Assembly: GCA_037349315.1 (NCBI GenBank) | Contig: JBAIAC010000004.1 | Span: 77,802,501-77,866,500 of the forward strand | Reading direction: 5' to 3' | DNA length: 64,000 nt | Source of the DNA: Chelydra serpentina | Lineage: Eukaryota > Chordata > Testudines > Chelydridae | Shown: in pieces, positions 35,995-47,432 of the stretch | How positions within the stretch are numbered: the stretch's first letter is position 1 | Layout of the letters: every line of letters starts with the position of its first letter | The notes under the pieces: generated by a model | Databases searched by the model: none | The model's input: the letters and a program-made list of their open reading frames with translations, nothing else | Told to the model about the DNA's origin: nothing | Position numbers and translations under genes: made by a program

Positions 35995-36589
35995 GGCCTG
36001 GTCCACACTAGGGGGGAGGATCGATCTAAGGGCTGGTCCACACGGGGGGGGGGGGGATCGATCTAAGATATGCAACTTCAGCTATGTGAATAACGTAGCT
36101 GAAGTCGAATATCTTAGATCAATTTCAAAAGTAATTACCACTGGTCCACACGGCAGCAGGCAGGCTCCCCCGTCGACTCCGCTCACTCCTCGCGCGGCAC
36201 TGGAGTTCCGGAGTCGACGGGGAGCGGCTCTGGGATCGATTTGTCGCATCTAGACGAGACGCGATAAATCGATCCCAGAACATTGATCACTACCCGCCAA
36301 ATCAGGCGGGTAGTGTGGATGTAGCCTAAGATACGCAACTTTAGCGACGTGAATACCGTAGCTGAAGTCGAAGTATCTTAGATCGAATTACAAAGTACTT
36401 ACCTCGGGTCCATGCGGCGCAGGCAGGCTCCCCCGTCGACTCCACTTACTCCTCGCACCGAGCTGGAGTTCCGGAGTCGACGGGGAGCGCTTCTGGGATC
36501 GATTTATCGCATCTACATGAGACGCGATAAATCGATCCCAGAACATCGATTGCTACCCGCTGAATCGGGTGGGTAGTGTGGATGTACCC
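35995..36589. mobile_element. Two-unit Harbinger-like element made of several hairpins
   Basis: The 595-bp block is flanked by TAA (35992-35994 and 36590-36592), the 3-bp duplication of PIF/Harbinger elements. The ends read GGCCTGGTCCACACTA and, reversed, GGGTACATCCACACTA. It holds two tandem units (35995-36326 and 36330-36589) joined by another TAA. Each unit has the same series of palindromes: an AACTTCAGCTA hairpin, GTCGACTCC...GGAGTCGAC, GGGATCGATTT...AAATCGATCCC and CTACCCGC...GCGGGTAG. A 35-40 bp piece at the left end (CTGGTCCACAC, G-run, ATCGATCTAAG) is also repeated. No transposase is encoded. Confidence 0.85.
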
Positions 36590-36592
36590 TAA

Positions 36593-37650
36593 GATACTAC
36601 TCTGGGCAAGCTCAGTGGAGTCTTGGTTTATGACTAGGGCAGCACTTATGCAGTAATGCAAATAATAAATAATAATACTAATCAGGAAGGGAGAAGGCAG
36701 GGCTAATAACATATGAATCTCATTGTTAAAATATAATTCCAAAAATGGTTGAGATTGGAAAAGGTGTCTCCTCCAAGCAGCAAATCATACCTCCATGTTG
36801 CTCAAAGGGAACAAGAAGGCTTTTCAATTGGAAAAGTAGAAACTTCAAATCATTTTTGTTTGCTGGTTTTCTCAACAAAATAACTTTTTGTATTTTAGAT
36901 ACAATTATAGATAGGGTGTGCCTTTCATCTCTTAAGGACATGCTCCAGTTTTACTGAATGTTTCTTTAAAGCATATGGTGAAGAAATGGGGAAAACTAAA
37001 AATATGTGAAACTTGAGACAGAAATTCTGGGGGGTGGTGTGTGTGTACAACATCTGTAAAATAGCCAGAGATTTCTCTTTTTATTACTGTTCCTGCCCAC
37101 TTATGTAAAGCTATTTGGTTTAATGTTTCATTCGGCTGACTTGCTTAATGTGATGTTAGATTTTGTTATTTTGATCCACCCAATTTATTTTTAGTGCTAA
37201 ATTCTTTATAAACCTATATACATTTACATAAACATTAGTACTTTTGAGATAATTAAGTTCTCAACCTTTAATCCAGCTACCATAAAGTTCCAGTTTTCAA
37301 AACCAGACCTCTCTCTTCTCAACTTCATTCTTTTACACATCTTTTAGCATCAAGCCAGGCCCTTTCCTGGGATTCACCAATGAATGTTTAGATGGTGCAG
37401 CCAGCGATGCAATGGCGAGTGTCAGGTGCCAGTTAATAAACCTGTCTCGTCGGGATGGAGTAGTGGAACCCTGGGGGAAGGAAATGTTCCCAGAAAAGCA
37501 GATGAGCCTGAATTTTGTTGGCCAACCATATCCCCTCTATTGGGACCATACCCATCCAAAGAAAAGGCGCAGTTGTGGATGCAATAAGGTGGGTGCTTTC
37601 TTCAACTCAGAATGGTGTTCTGGCTAGAAACTGCAGTAGACCTTGACTTT
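36593..37650. other. Intergenic stretch with nothing recognised
   Basis: AT-rich to about 37380. Then a moderately GC stretch (37384-37627) holds two overlapping plus-strand frames of about 70 codons with no known domain. The latter may be part of the LINE that follows, but this could not be shown. Confidence 0.4.
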
Positions 37651-37939
37651 CGTCTTGCTATTGGAGTTCTCTAGTTCCTGCCGAGAGAGAAGGTGGAGGG
37701 CCTATAGCAACCCCTTCCTTCTTTGTTTTGTCTTGGTGTTGTATCGAGGGTCTATGCTCGACGGTTGCTCGTTCTGGTGGAGAAGGACCCGGGTGTTCAG
37801 CAGCGGCTCAAATCAAATTTAGGGTTGGCCTGCTTGCCCCAGTCGGGGGAAGGCACTAGGAATGGTGGGTTAAAAAGCTCCCTTCCAACTTCTTTCAAGG
37901 CTCTAAACTAAGCAGTGCTTGCTGAAATGTTCATTCTAT

Positions 37940-39780
37940 TTTAACCAGACATGAACTGGAAGATTCTAACTGGTAGAGAACTACATCAATTGGGCATTGA
38001 TATTGCAGCCCTCAATGAGACGAGGCTTTCAGAAATTGGATCTGGGAAATTATCACTTCTACTCATCTGGGAAACCTGACAATGAACCAATGATACATGA
38101 TGTTGGATGTGCTGTCATGAAGTCTGTCCTCAGTGTATGTACCGCTCCGGTACCTATCAATGAGAGGATCATTCAGCTGGCTACAAACACAAAGTCAACA
38201 ACCTGACTCTTCTGTCCATTTGTGGCCCAACACTTGTTTATTCCAAATAGTAAAAAGATGAATTTTATTCTCAGCTCAAACAAATAATTAAGAATTTTTT
38301 TTCTGGGGATACACTCACCTGTGTGGGAAGGATTGGGAGCACTGGGTCCACATCATTGGTCCATACGGCAAAGGTAGCCTCAACAAAAACGGCCAGCTGT
38401 TCTTGAGCTTTGTGCCTCTTGAGAGAAGATAGTCTCAAACACCTATTTTGCTGGCAGGTGGCAGCAGCCACAGAAAGGTCATATTGAGGCACCCTCACTA
38501 GCACACTGGCATCAGCTTGACCTCAGCCTGATCCATCGCAGAAACATTTGCGATGTATTGCATGTTCGATCAATGCATAGTGCTGATTGTGACACCGATC
38601 ATGCTCTTTTGAGGGCCAAGCTCCAATTGCATCTTAAAAAGATCTGTTATGCAAAGGGAAAAGGTAAACTTTGTGTCAACATCACTAACATGAAGGATTC
38701 TGATACTTGTACAAAGTTTCAATGTGCGCATGAACTTGTTTTTGAAAATGATAAACCTGATTCCCCTGATTATGACAGCTTGGGGAAAATGTTAATAAGA
38801 TGATACTGGCTACTGCCAAGGATGTCTTTCGAACAACAAAGAAAAAACATCTTGATTGGTTTGCAGCAGCTGAACATCTGCTGCTTCCACTTATATAGAG
38901 AGAAAAAAGCAAGCTCACCTAACTTTACTTCAACAACTACCTAAGACCAGAACTCTCAAGTTTAAAGAGACTAAGGCTAAGGTTCAGAAAGCCTCCAAAG
39001 AAAGTGCCCAGAAGTACTGGCAAGACCTGTGCAGAAAGATTCAGATCTGTTTGAAAGAGGGGACCTTTGTGGTACCTATAATGGAATTAAAGAGGCACTT
39101 GGTCCATCTTGTAAAAGACTGCAAACCTGAAAGCGAAAGATGGTACCATATTAACTGACAGGCAAAAAGAACTTGACCAATGGATTGAGCATTACAAAGA
39201 ACTCCACTCAAAGGATGTCATTATCTGTGACACTGCCTTAGGGCAAGTCTACACCTACACTGCAACATTGGTTCAGCTGCACTGATGTAGCTGTGCTGCT
39301 GTAGTGCATCTGGTGAAGATGCAGTATGCTGACAGGAGAGTGTCTCCTGCCGACATAGCGTTGGTGTGGACAGCGCAAAACTTGTTGCTCAGGGGAAAAG
39401 GGGTTTCACACCCCCGAGCAACGTAAGTTATATTGACTTAGGCTCGAGTGTAGACTTGCCCTTAGCTGCCATTCCCCAGTGTAAGACTGACACCTTGATG
39501 ACACTTTCACCAAAGCCGTCTTCACCAGATTCCAACAACGCAGGAGCTGGACCAAATACCAACTCTTGAAGGTGTAGAGAAAGCTATCAAAGAGATTATG
39601 CCTGGGAAAGCAACAGGCAACAATCTGATCCCCTGCGGCCTTTAGGAGCTCCGGAGGTAGGAAGCTTGCAAGTCACATCTATGCACTTCTCAGAGCCTGT
39701 TGGGAAGAAAGCCATATACCCCAGGATCTGAAAGATGCAAAGATAATTACTCTTGTGATGCTGGGCCAAAAAGGTTTAAG
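37940..39780 (+). mobile_element. Decayed APE-type non-LTR retrotransposon (LINE), 5' truncated, split by a MITE
   Basis: In broken frames the conceptual protein shows the apurinic-type endonuclease: GIDIAALNETRLSE near 38000 with the catalytic Glu, then in another frame GKPDNEPMIHDVGCAVMKSV (about 38060-38120), and HSADCDTDHALLRAKLQL near 38580 with the Asp/His end motif. Linker blocks (GTYNGIKEALGP, near 39070) and the start of reverse transcriptase follow, with VEKAIKEIMPGKATG near 39580 and HIPQDLKDAKIITLV near 39720. Frameshifts and stops show it is dead. The order fits RTE-like LINEs, but the clade is tentative. It breaks off before the catalytic reverse-transcriptase core. Confidence 0.85.
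39241..39461. mobile_element. PIF/Harbinger-type MITE inserted in the LINE
   Basis: The inverted ends are GGGCAAGTCTACAC and GTGTAGACTTGCCC (14 bases, perfect), flanked by TTA at 39238-39240 and 39462-39464. The 221-bp interior includes CAGCTGCACTGATGTAGCTG and a CGAGCAACGTAAGTTATAT stretch near the right end. It has no coding capacity. The surrounding LINE frame would read on unbroken without the element and one TTA. Confidence 0.92.
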
Positions 39781-39784
39781 CAAC

Positions 39785-40582
39785 TTTCAGGCTAATTGAC
39801 CCTGATTCAACCTTTAGTGACATATTAGTAGATGTTTTGTGTGTTTACATGTATATTGTTAGAGGTTAACAATGTAACCAAACAGTTCCTGTGTATAGCT
39901 GTATTCTGTTAATTCAGAGATCAAAAGGAGATGTTAACTTTTTAATGTACTGATATCACTATCTTAATTTCTCTTTGAAGTGTATAGCAAATCACCTGCA
40001 TGTTGTGGGAGATAGGCAATTGTCATATGTTAAACCATGTAGCTAATTACCAGTGATGCTTAGGAAATAGATTACTTCAAAAGCCTATTGTTCACCCAAG
40101 GACTGGTGCTGTCTAGAGGCTGCAAAAATCTCTATAAAAACTCGTGTGACCTGATTCTTTCATCTCAGACTGCTCAAGCTTTATTTGGGGGGAATTTGAG
40201 TCCTATGACTGAGATCTCCAGTCCTATCTTTTCAGATGGCAAAATTCAATATCTTCCATTGTTTGCAGTGTTGTTGTAGTCATAGTGATCCCAGGATGTG
40301 AGATATAAGGCAGGTGAGGTAATATCTTTTATGGGAACAACTTCATTTAGACACCATTAGGATGTCTGTCTTCTTTCTGTTTAATGAAGCAAATAAGTTC
40401 TGATGATAAGAAGATTCAGCCAATCCCTCATTAACTCAATATGCTAGGTCTTCCCATGACACTACATCAGCCATCTCCATGCATCGGTCTTGGATTTCCA
40501 CTTCCTTAAAACCACTCTTGCAGAGCTTGATCTTGCAAGCTGCTGAGAAACTGCAGTTCTCACTGACTTAAATGGGACCAAA
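39785..40582. other. Intergenic stretch with nothing recognised
   Basis: AT-rich sequence between the LINE remnant and the hAT fold-back. No gene, RNA or transposon end was recognised. A 63-codon plus-strand frame at 40088-40279 has no domain. Confidence 0.45.
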
Positions 40583-40590
40583 CCTTACAC

Positions 40591-40914
40591 CAAGGGTTCC
40601 CAAACTTGGTTCGCGGCTTGTTCAGGGTAAGCCCCTGGTGGGCCACGAGACGCTTTGTTTACCTGAGCATCTGCAGGTACGGCCACTCGCAGATCCCAGT
40701 GGCTGCGATTCACTGTTCCCTGCCAATGGGAGCTGCGGGAAGCAGTGGCCCAGCCCACGCCGCTTCCTGCAGCTCCCATTGGCCGGGAACGGCGAACCGC
40801 GGCCACTGAGAGCTGCGAGCAGCCATACCTGCGGACGCTCAGGTAAACAAAGCATCTCGTGGTCCACCAGGGGTTTACCCTGAACAAGCTGTGAACCAAG
40901 TTTGGGAACCCCTA
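40591..40914. mobile_element. hAT-type fold-back element, 8-bp target duplication
   Basis: Nearly the whole 324 bp is one imperfect inverted repeat with arms of about 150 bases: CAAGGGTTCCCAAACTTGGT on the left against ACCAAGTTTGGGAACCCCTA on the right. The centre is GC-rich, with the GCAGCTCCCATTGGCC motif also seen at 7940 and 57457. The flanks CCTTACAC (40583-40590) and CCTTAGAC (40915-40922) are an 8-bp duplication with one mismatch. The frames on both strands (40572-40936) are mirror images of each other and not genes. Confidence 0.9.
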
Positions 40915-40922
40915 CCTTAGAC

Positions 40923-43900
40923 AAAGCACTTAGCAAGCAATGGTTATGTTTTTAGCTGAATTTTTACGCATGAAAAAAAAGTATTAAGAAAGAACAACTA
41001 GACAAAGATGTTTGTTTATACTCCTATATTTTATGTATAACCATAATCACCTCAGACCAAAATATCTTAATTCTGTGATATGTCCATTAATAATAATTGG
41101 GATATCTCCTTATCTATCACCCATCTAGAAAATAGCATCATCCCTCAACCCACATGTATTCCAGAGTTCAATCATTTATTTGCATTATTTTGAACTACAT
41201 CAATTTCATTTTTAGTCTCTGGTCACCTTCAAGTAACATCTAAGATCCTGGACTTTTTTTTTCCACTGAACTTTTTATTAAATTCATCATCTGATCATAT
41301 TCTAAGAGACTGAAAGGCTGTCTAACTTTGGCAATGATTATTCCAGTATGATAGAGTAAGCCTGAGAGACTGGGAGTACAGTCAGGGCATTAGACATGAA
41401 TTGTGTTGCTGGAGAAGATTGTAGTGCCTTTTCTACAGTTCTGACAAGGCAGATTTGTAATCATTGTATGAAATTTTACTAGCAAAATAAAATCAATCAC
41501 GTTGAAGATGGGTATCGCTATTATTATGATTTAAGAAATGAGTACAAGTGTTGAAATTATACTTATATCAGCACTCTACAAGTCAGTATACTCAATTTAT
41601 CATTTGAGCCACTCGACTTACATTTGTTCACGATAAACATGATGAAAAATTAACCTGATGGAACTTTTATTGCACAACTGACACTAATCTTGCATGGTAA
41701 CAACCTTACGATTTGTTCTGCCAACAAGAACCATTCCAAAGGAGATTTAGGGGAACAGGAATAACCAAAAGTTATAAACCCCAAGTAATTATCTCTGGCT
41801 GAGGATTTCACAAGTCTCCAAAGCCCCAGGGATCCCAGTTAGGATTTTTATGTTCAGTGTATACAGAGTCAATTTAAAATAACACTAATGAAAACAAATG
41901 GTTATCACATTCAAATATTAAATCTGTTTGCTTCAAGGAGCCATTTGCTTTAAACAGTAGCAATGTTTTCTGCCGTTATTTAGTCAAAGATGGTCCCATG
42001 AGCCGCATTAACAGCGCTGATTTTGAGGCCACCAAAGATGAATATTAGCTTTCGTTTACAAATTTTCTAGTAAATACTGCCTTAAAAATGTAAACCAGTG
42101 CAAGTTAATTATAAGGGCTTGAAGGAACAAGTAGATGGACTATTTCTGCAGTAGAAGGGTGGGGAGGACCAAAACATCTCCCACTTCACTTCATACATAA
42201 TGTGAGTCAGTTATGTTTAGAGTAGATTCCAAAGAGTCTTCCCACTAACTTTCCCCAAAATGTTTATCCTGGCCTTGTGCATGCAGCTGTGATCCTGGTA
42301 GATCTGCTTCAGCTGTGGAATGGGAATGTGGTGAAATGCTGTTTTGCAGTCCCTCCCTCCCTACAAAAAATGCCAAGGCTAGCTCTGCTTATTAAAATGT
42401 TCAGCCCTCTCTGAGTCTGGGAGGAAACTGGCTGCTAGACGGCTGCCACACACAGGTATACTATTACTATTGCTGCAAGGAGAACTCTGCTTCTACATTC
42501 CCCACCATTGCTGTCTGGAGCACATGGGGGATATATCACTTAATCCCCATGCCCTTCTTCAGCCACTTGAATATCATATGAGGAAGAAAAAGAAAAGAGG
42601 AAGGGCCAAAATACCAACTGCTACCCTGAATGGAAGTTCTGCAGCTCCTGGAGTCCACTTCTCTCTGCCAGTGCCTGGCTGCCCAGCCTCACCTTGAAAG
42701 TTAGGAGGGACCTTGCTCCCCATTCTGCCCCACAGGCAGAGCCTATTAGCATCTCTGTCACTGCTGCTGCTCTGCAGAACCACCATGAGAAGCCTCCCTC
42801 GGGTGCTGAGGTGGATGGAGCATAGTGAGCTGAGAAGGACGGGGTAGAAGGAATGGTGGATTTGGGATGAGGTATGGGATTGGGAATAGATGGATTTTTT
42901 TGGAGGGAAGAGTATTTTAAATCAGGGAACATCATAGCCATGGCTGACTGAGATGAAAAACAAAGGACCCCCTTCTTAAAGTCTCAGTAACACATCACTG
43001 CCAAAATGTCACTTACTATAAGTAACCAAAGCCACCATTTTAAAAGTTAGCAGTTGGCAAAAGTTACCACATTTATTAGAAATGCCACAGTGTTTTCCTA
43101 TACTTAGACTAGGAGATACTTATGGTAACTTTGTGGCAATGGTTAGTACAGTACATGTTAAATTGTTATAGGTGCTGCTGAAGTTGCAATACTCCTGAGA
43201 ATAACTAAGAGGGCAGCACAGAACCATGTCTCAAAGTTATACAGTGCTGGTCACCATCCTTTTAGTGCTTGGAAAGGAGTGGACGGTATTTTACACAGCC
43301 ATGTAGCAAGTAGGAACATGCCAGCACCTCTTATGGGATGTATAACTTGTTTGCTTTGCCTATTTCATACACACAGTTTAACACCACTAAAGTGTGGATG
43401 CAGTATTTAACACTTAATAGTTTGGAAGATCACTGGAGAGAAAATCTTTTGCTTGATTAAGAGCTATGCCAAACCAATGCAAGAACATATCCGCCTAAAA
43501 TATTAGGGATGAAATCCTGGCCCCTTTGATGTCAATTGCAAAACTCCCATTGACAGAGTCAGGATTTCACGCTAGAACATTAACGTGAATACTAGGTTCA
43601 GAGGTAATTCTAAATGGAATTAAACTGGGAACAGAAGTCAGTGCCATCTTCAGTAGCTGAAAAGGAAAAACTTAGAGCAGTAGGCCTTACAATAAATTAA
43701 ACAACCTGAATAATACAGCATGCTAGAAAAATAATAGGGTGGTTAGATTTCATGAGTGGAGGACAAGGAAATACAAAATGTTTATTCCAGAACATTGAAA
43801 TATAGAAAAAAGTATGTTCAGCTATATAAGCTAAACTACAGCTGTAACTCTTACACTGTAAAAATAACATTCAGAGCCAGATCTGATGCATAACTATTGT

Positions 43901-44504
43901 TACATGTAATTTTTTTTAAGTTACAGTATATCACTTTTACTGCAATACATAGTATTTATTTTATTATCAAGGCATTGGATTTTTATTAATATTTTGTGCA
44001 CGCAGCTGGAAATGTGTGTGAGAATTTTAAATAAATGTAAGTAAGCAACAGGGAAGATGTAGTACTAAATCCACATTTACATAGGTTTCTTCAGAAGTGA
44101 TCCATATATGACATACTATGGGTACAAAGTCCTGGAAGAATGCAGGACTCACAGGGGTACAAGATAGGTAGTTCTCTTGTGTAGTTTTGGGTTTATTTGT
44201 ATTGGTATACTTGAGATAAAACTACAGAATAGGATAAAACTAAGCAAAGGGAAATTTAGGTTGAACATTGGGAAAAATTCTAAAAAGTAATGTTAGACTG
44301 AGGAATAGTCTCCCAGAAGAAACAAGGAGCACTAAGTAAGACATTTATAAATAGTGTGATCCCTTCTTTCAATACCAGTGTCCCACTGTTATCATCAACT
44401 TTGCCAAATAGTAGCAGAACTGTGGAGCCTTACAGGACAATTTCTCAGTGAAGGAGAAATCAATGACATGGAGTCTGGGTATATTCCAAATGTAACTTGC
44501 TTTG
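40923..44504. other. Intergenic stretch, mostly unrecognised
   Basis: AT-rich with short frames. An old repeat-like phrase lies at about 43505-43575 (GAAATCCTGGCCCCTTTGAT, CTCCCATTGACAGAGTCAGG). The more GC part at 42450-42940 has frames up to 106 codons without recognisable domains. No gene is supported. Confidence 0.45.
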
Positions 44505-44512
44505 TTTGCATC

Positions 44513-44636
44513 TAGGGTGACCAGACAGCAAGTGTGAAAAATCAGGACAGAGGGTGGGGGGTAATAGGAGACTATATAAGAAAAAGACCCAAAAATCGGG
44601 ACTGTCCCTATAAAATCGGGACATCTGGTCACCCTA
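44513..44636. mobile_element. 124-bp palindromic MITE with perfect 8-bp target duplication
   Basis: The ends are TAGGGTGACCAGACAGCAAG and, reversed, TAGGGTGACCAGATGTCCCG. The flanks TTTGCATC (44505-44512) and TTTGCATC (44637-44644) are identical 8-mers, as expected of a hAT. The interior repeats AAAATCGGGAC-type words. Confidence 0.9.
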
Positions 44637-44929
44637 TTTGCATCTGCACACTAGTCTTGTGACAGGTAATTACAAACAGCATGCAGACAATCAATCCCTT
44701 CTTCCAGAAATCTCAACCCAACTCCACTCAGCTTCCCAAGAAGCTAGTCTACCTCAGGAAATGCCTCCACCTATAAAGAATAAAGCAGAGTGAACTCTCC
44801 ATTGTCTGCGACAGCATCTCTCAAAGGACTACTGCACTGCAACACTAACACCACAGTACTTATTCAAAGACTCACTCATTTACATAAGAAATTTCTTACA
44901 CTATGTGTAACAGCACCACCTAGTGACTA

Positions 44930-45806
44930 AAAACCGAGGAATCCTCGTGGCACCTTAGAGACTAACAAATTTATTTGGGCATAAGCTTTCGTGGCTATAA
45001 CTCACTTCATCAGATGCATGGAGTGGAAAATACAATAGGCAGGCATAAATACACAGTACACGAGTTGTGGGTTATAGCCCACGAAAGCTTATGCCCAAAC
45101 AAATTTGTTAGTCTTCAAGGCAGGAATGGGCAAACTTTTTGGCCTGAGGGCCACATCGGGGTTCTGAAATCGTATGGAGGGCCGGGTAGGGAAGGCTGTG
45201 CCTCCCCAAACAGCCTGGCCCCCGGCCCCTCCCCCTCCTCAGAACCCCCAACCCATCCAACCCCCCCCTGCTCCTTGTCCCTTGACTGCCCTCTCCTGGG
45301 GACCCCCCCACCCCTAACCGCCCCCCCCCCCCCCCGGACTCCACCTGCTATCCAACCCCCCCATGCTCCATCCCCTGACTGCCCTGACCCCTATCCACAC
45401 CCCTGCCCTCCCGGGACTCTCATGCCAATCCAACCCCACCCCCCACCTCCGAACCTCTGCCCCATCCAACTGCCCCGTTCCCTCACTGCCTCCCAGGACC
45501 CCCTGCCCCTTATCCACCCTCCCCCCCACTCCCCACCCCATTTACCATGCTGCTCAGAGCAACAGGACTGGCAGCCGCGCTGCCCAGCAGGAGCTTGCAG
45601 CCCCACAGCCCAGAGCGCTGGCAGCGCAGTGAGCTGAGGCTGCGGAGGGGGCGGGGGTCAGCAGGAGAGGGGCCGGGGGCTAGCTTCCCCAGCCAGGAGC
45701 TCAAGGGCCAGGCAGGACGGGCCCGTGGGCCGTAGTTTGCCCACCTCTGCTTTAAGGTGCCACAAGGACTCCTCACTGTTTTCGCTGATACAGACTAACA
45801 TAACAT
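44930..45806. mobile_element. Penelope-type 3' ends in inverted arrangement, split by a hAT
   Basis: The left part (44930-45030) reads AATCCTCGTGGCACCTTAGA, GACTAACAAATTTATTTGGG, CATAAGCTTTCGTGG and CACTTCATCAGATGCATGG, which is the reverse of the Penelope 3' end. The right part (45060-45112 and 45750-45806) reads TAGCCCACGAAAGCTTATGC, AAATTTGTTAGTCT and, after the hAT, AAGGTGCCACAAGGACTCCT and CGCTGATACAGACTAACA in the forward sense. Both 3' ends face outward, with about 30 bases of non-repeated text between them. Inverted, 5'-truncated double copies are known for Penelope elements. Confidence 0.8.
45121..45749. mobile_element. Non-autonomous hAT nested in the Penelope copy
   Basis: The left end CAGGAATGGGCAAACTTTTT and the right end reversed, CAGAGGTGGGCAAACTACGG, are inverted repeats of the same family as 7698-8446. 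The flanks CTTCAAGG (45113-45120) and CTTTAAGG (45750-45757) are the 8-bp duplication with one mismatch. The 629-bp body is C-rich with a C-run at about 45320 and many CCCC(A/T) words. The 220-codon plus-strand Pro-rich frame and its shadows are not genes. Confidence 0.92.
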
Positions 45807-46600
45807 GATGCAAGAACAGGCAACATTATGATGTAGCACCACAGCAAGTGGACTAAAACTAAGTTTTCCCCCCCATTTTTTTTTAAATCAAAAAGTATAT
45901 TAAAACTCAGTCCTTCAAAATTGTATGCTGCTATTTAACTGGATCTTTGCATATACAGTATGAAGTTAATACAATATTTCCATTTTACATTACAACATGC
46001 CATTGTGTATATACGTATAACACTAATACACTGTTTTGGGAAGGATGACACTCACTCATTCTTAACAAGAAGTTACTGGGATGCCTGGTGAAACAGGATG
46101 GAGTTTGCCCTGTACCATTCTCAGCTACCTGACTAGGAAAAGTAGCTAGAAAACCTGCAAAAGCTAATGGATATTATCTGTCAGGAGCTACTATTTAAAT
46201 TCCCAAACTGACCCTAATCACTAGCATGAAGAGACAAACAGCTGAAAGCTATTAACATTAGGAGTATCCCACAACTCTCAGTTCAAGAGGCAGTATATTC
46301 CCCACCACCGTCTTAGAGGCTTTAAAAAAAAGAAAAGAAAAAAGACATTTCAGAGAATCTGTCAGCATATTCTCAAACTACACTATGTTTTAGGAGGCTT
46401 TGGTATGTACATATTCAGAGACAAACAGTCATTCCTTTAAACAGCAATATTTTTTCAGGCAGCTGACCAAGTGCACATATCTGCTCTAATTCAAATGTCG
46501 TTTAATGAAATGGACCAAATGGGCTTTTTACATTTTGATGTCCAATTGATAAGCAATTTGCTCCAGAATTAGTAAACCATTTGCTAAATTAGGGCTCAAC
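45807..46600. other. Intergenic stretch with nothing recognised
   Basis: AT-rich spacer between the two Penelope loci. No gene or transposon end was recognised. Confidence 0.5.
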
Positions 46601-46639
46601 CTTGTTTCCATTAAAATCAGTTTCAGTTTTTGCCACTGA

Positions 46640-47432
46640 CTTCAATGAGAGATGTCTGCTGAAGCAATTACTCACCAGCAACCACACACCATACAACAAA
46701 AACACCAACCCAGGAACCTATCCTTGCAACAAAGCCCGATGCCAACTCTGTCAACATATCGATTCAAGTGATACCATCACAGGGCCTAATCACATCCGCC
46801 ACGCCATCAGGGGCTCATTCACCTGCACATCTACCAATGTGATATATGCCATCATGTGCCAGCAATGCCCCTCTGCCATGTACATTGGCCAAACCGGACA
46901 GTCTCTACGCAAAAGAATAAATGGACATAAATCTGACATCAGGAATCATAACATTCAAAAACCAGTAGGTGAACACTTCAACCTCCCTGATCACTCAATG
47001 ACAGATTTGAGGATAGCAGTGTTGCGACAGATTAACTCCAAAAGCAGACTTCAAAGAGAAACTATTGAACTCGAATTGATATGCAAACTAGATTGCGTTG
47101 CCTCCGGATTAAATCGTGATTTGGAATGGCTCGGCCATTATGTTAATTGAATCTATTTCCCTTAAGTTAACGATCCTCATTCACACCTGTGTGACCATCT
47201 TGTTTATCACTTCAAAAGCTTTTTCTTCCCCTGCTGTCATGTTTCCTCTCAACTAATTAGCCTCTTAAGATTGGTCTATACACCTGGACCATCATGTTTC
47301 TCTGACTGTATAAATATGTCTGAAATATAATTTCATTCCATGCATCCGATGAAGTGGGTACTAACCCACGAAAGCTTATGTTGAAATAAATTTGTTAGAA
47401 AAACTTGTAGCACCTTAGAGACTTTCTTATTT
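46640..47432 (+). mobile_element. Penelope-like retrotransposon, 5' truncated, GIY-YIG domain uninterrupted
   Basis: An open frame (stop at 47148-47150, open from 46602) contains a GIY-YIG endonuclease, the nuclease used by Penelope elements with their reverse transcriptase. Within it are PGTYPCNKARCQLCQHI (residues 37-53 of the frame), VIYAIMCQQC (80-89), YIGQTGQSLRKRINGH (94-109) and GEHFN (123-127, the acidic residue of the active site), then ETIELELI near the end. Cys42, Cys47, Cys50, Cys86 and Cys89 fit the Cys/His-rich insert of the family. The reverse-transcriptase half is absent. The 3' UTR ends in TAACCCACGAAAGCTTATGT, AAATAAATTTGTTAG and a final GCACCTTAGAGAC. The first residues (46602-46660) probably come from the flank. 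Confidence 0.92.

Noticed and set aside
44975..45637. 220-codon proline-rich plus-strand frame
   Set aside because: It runs from a Penelope fragment into the C-rich body of a hAT element, so its open state is compositional.
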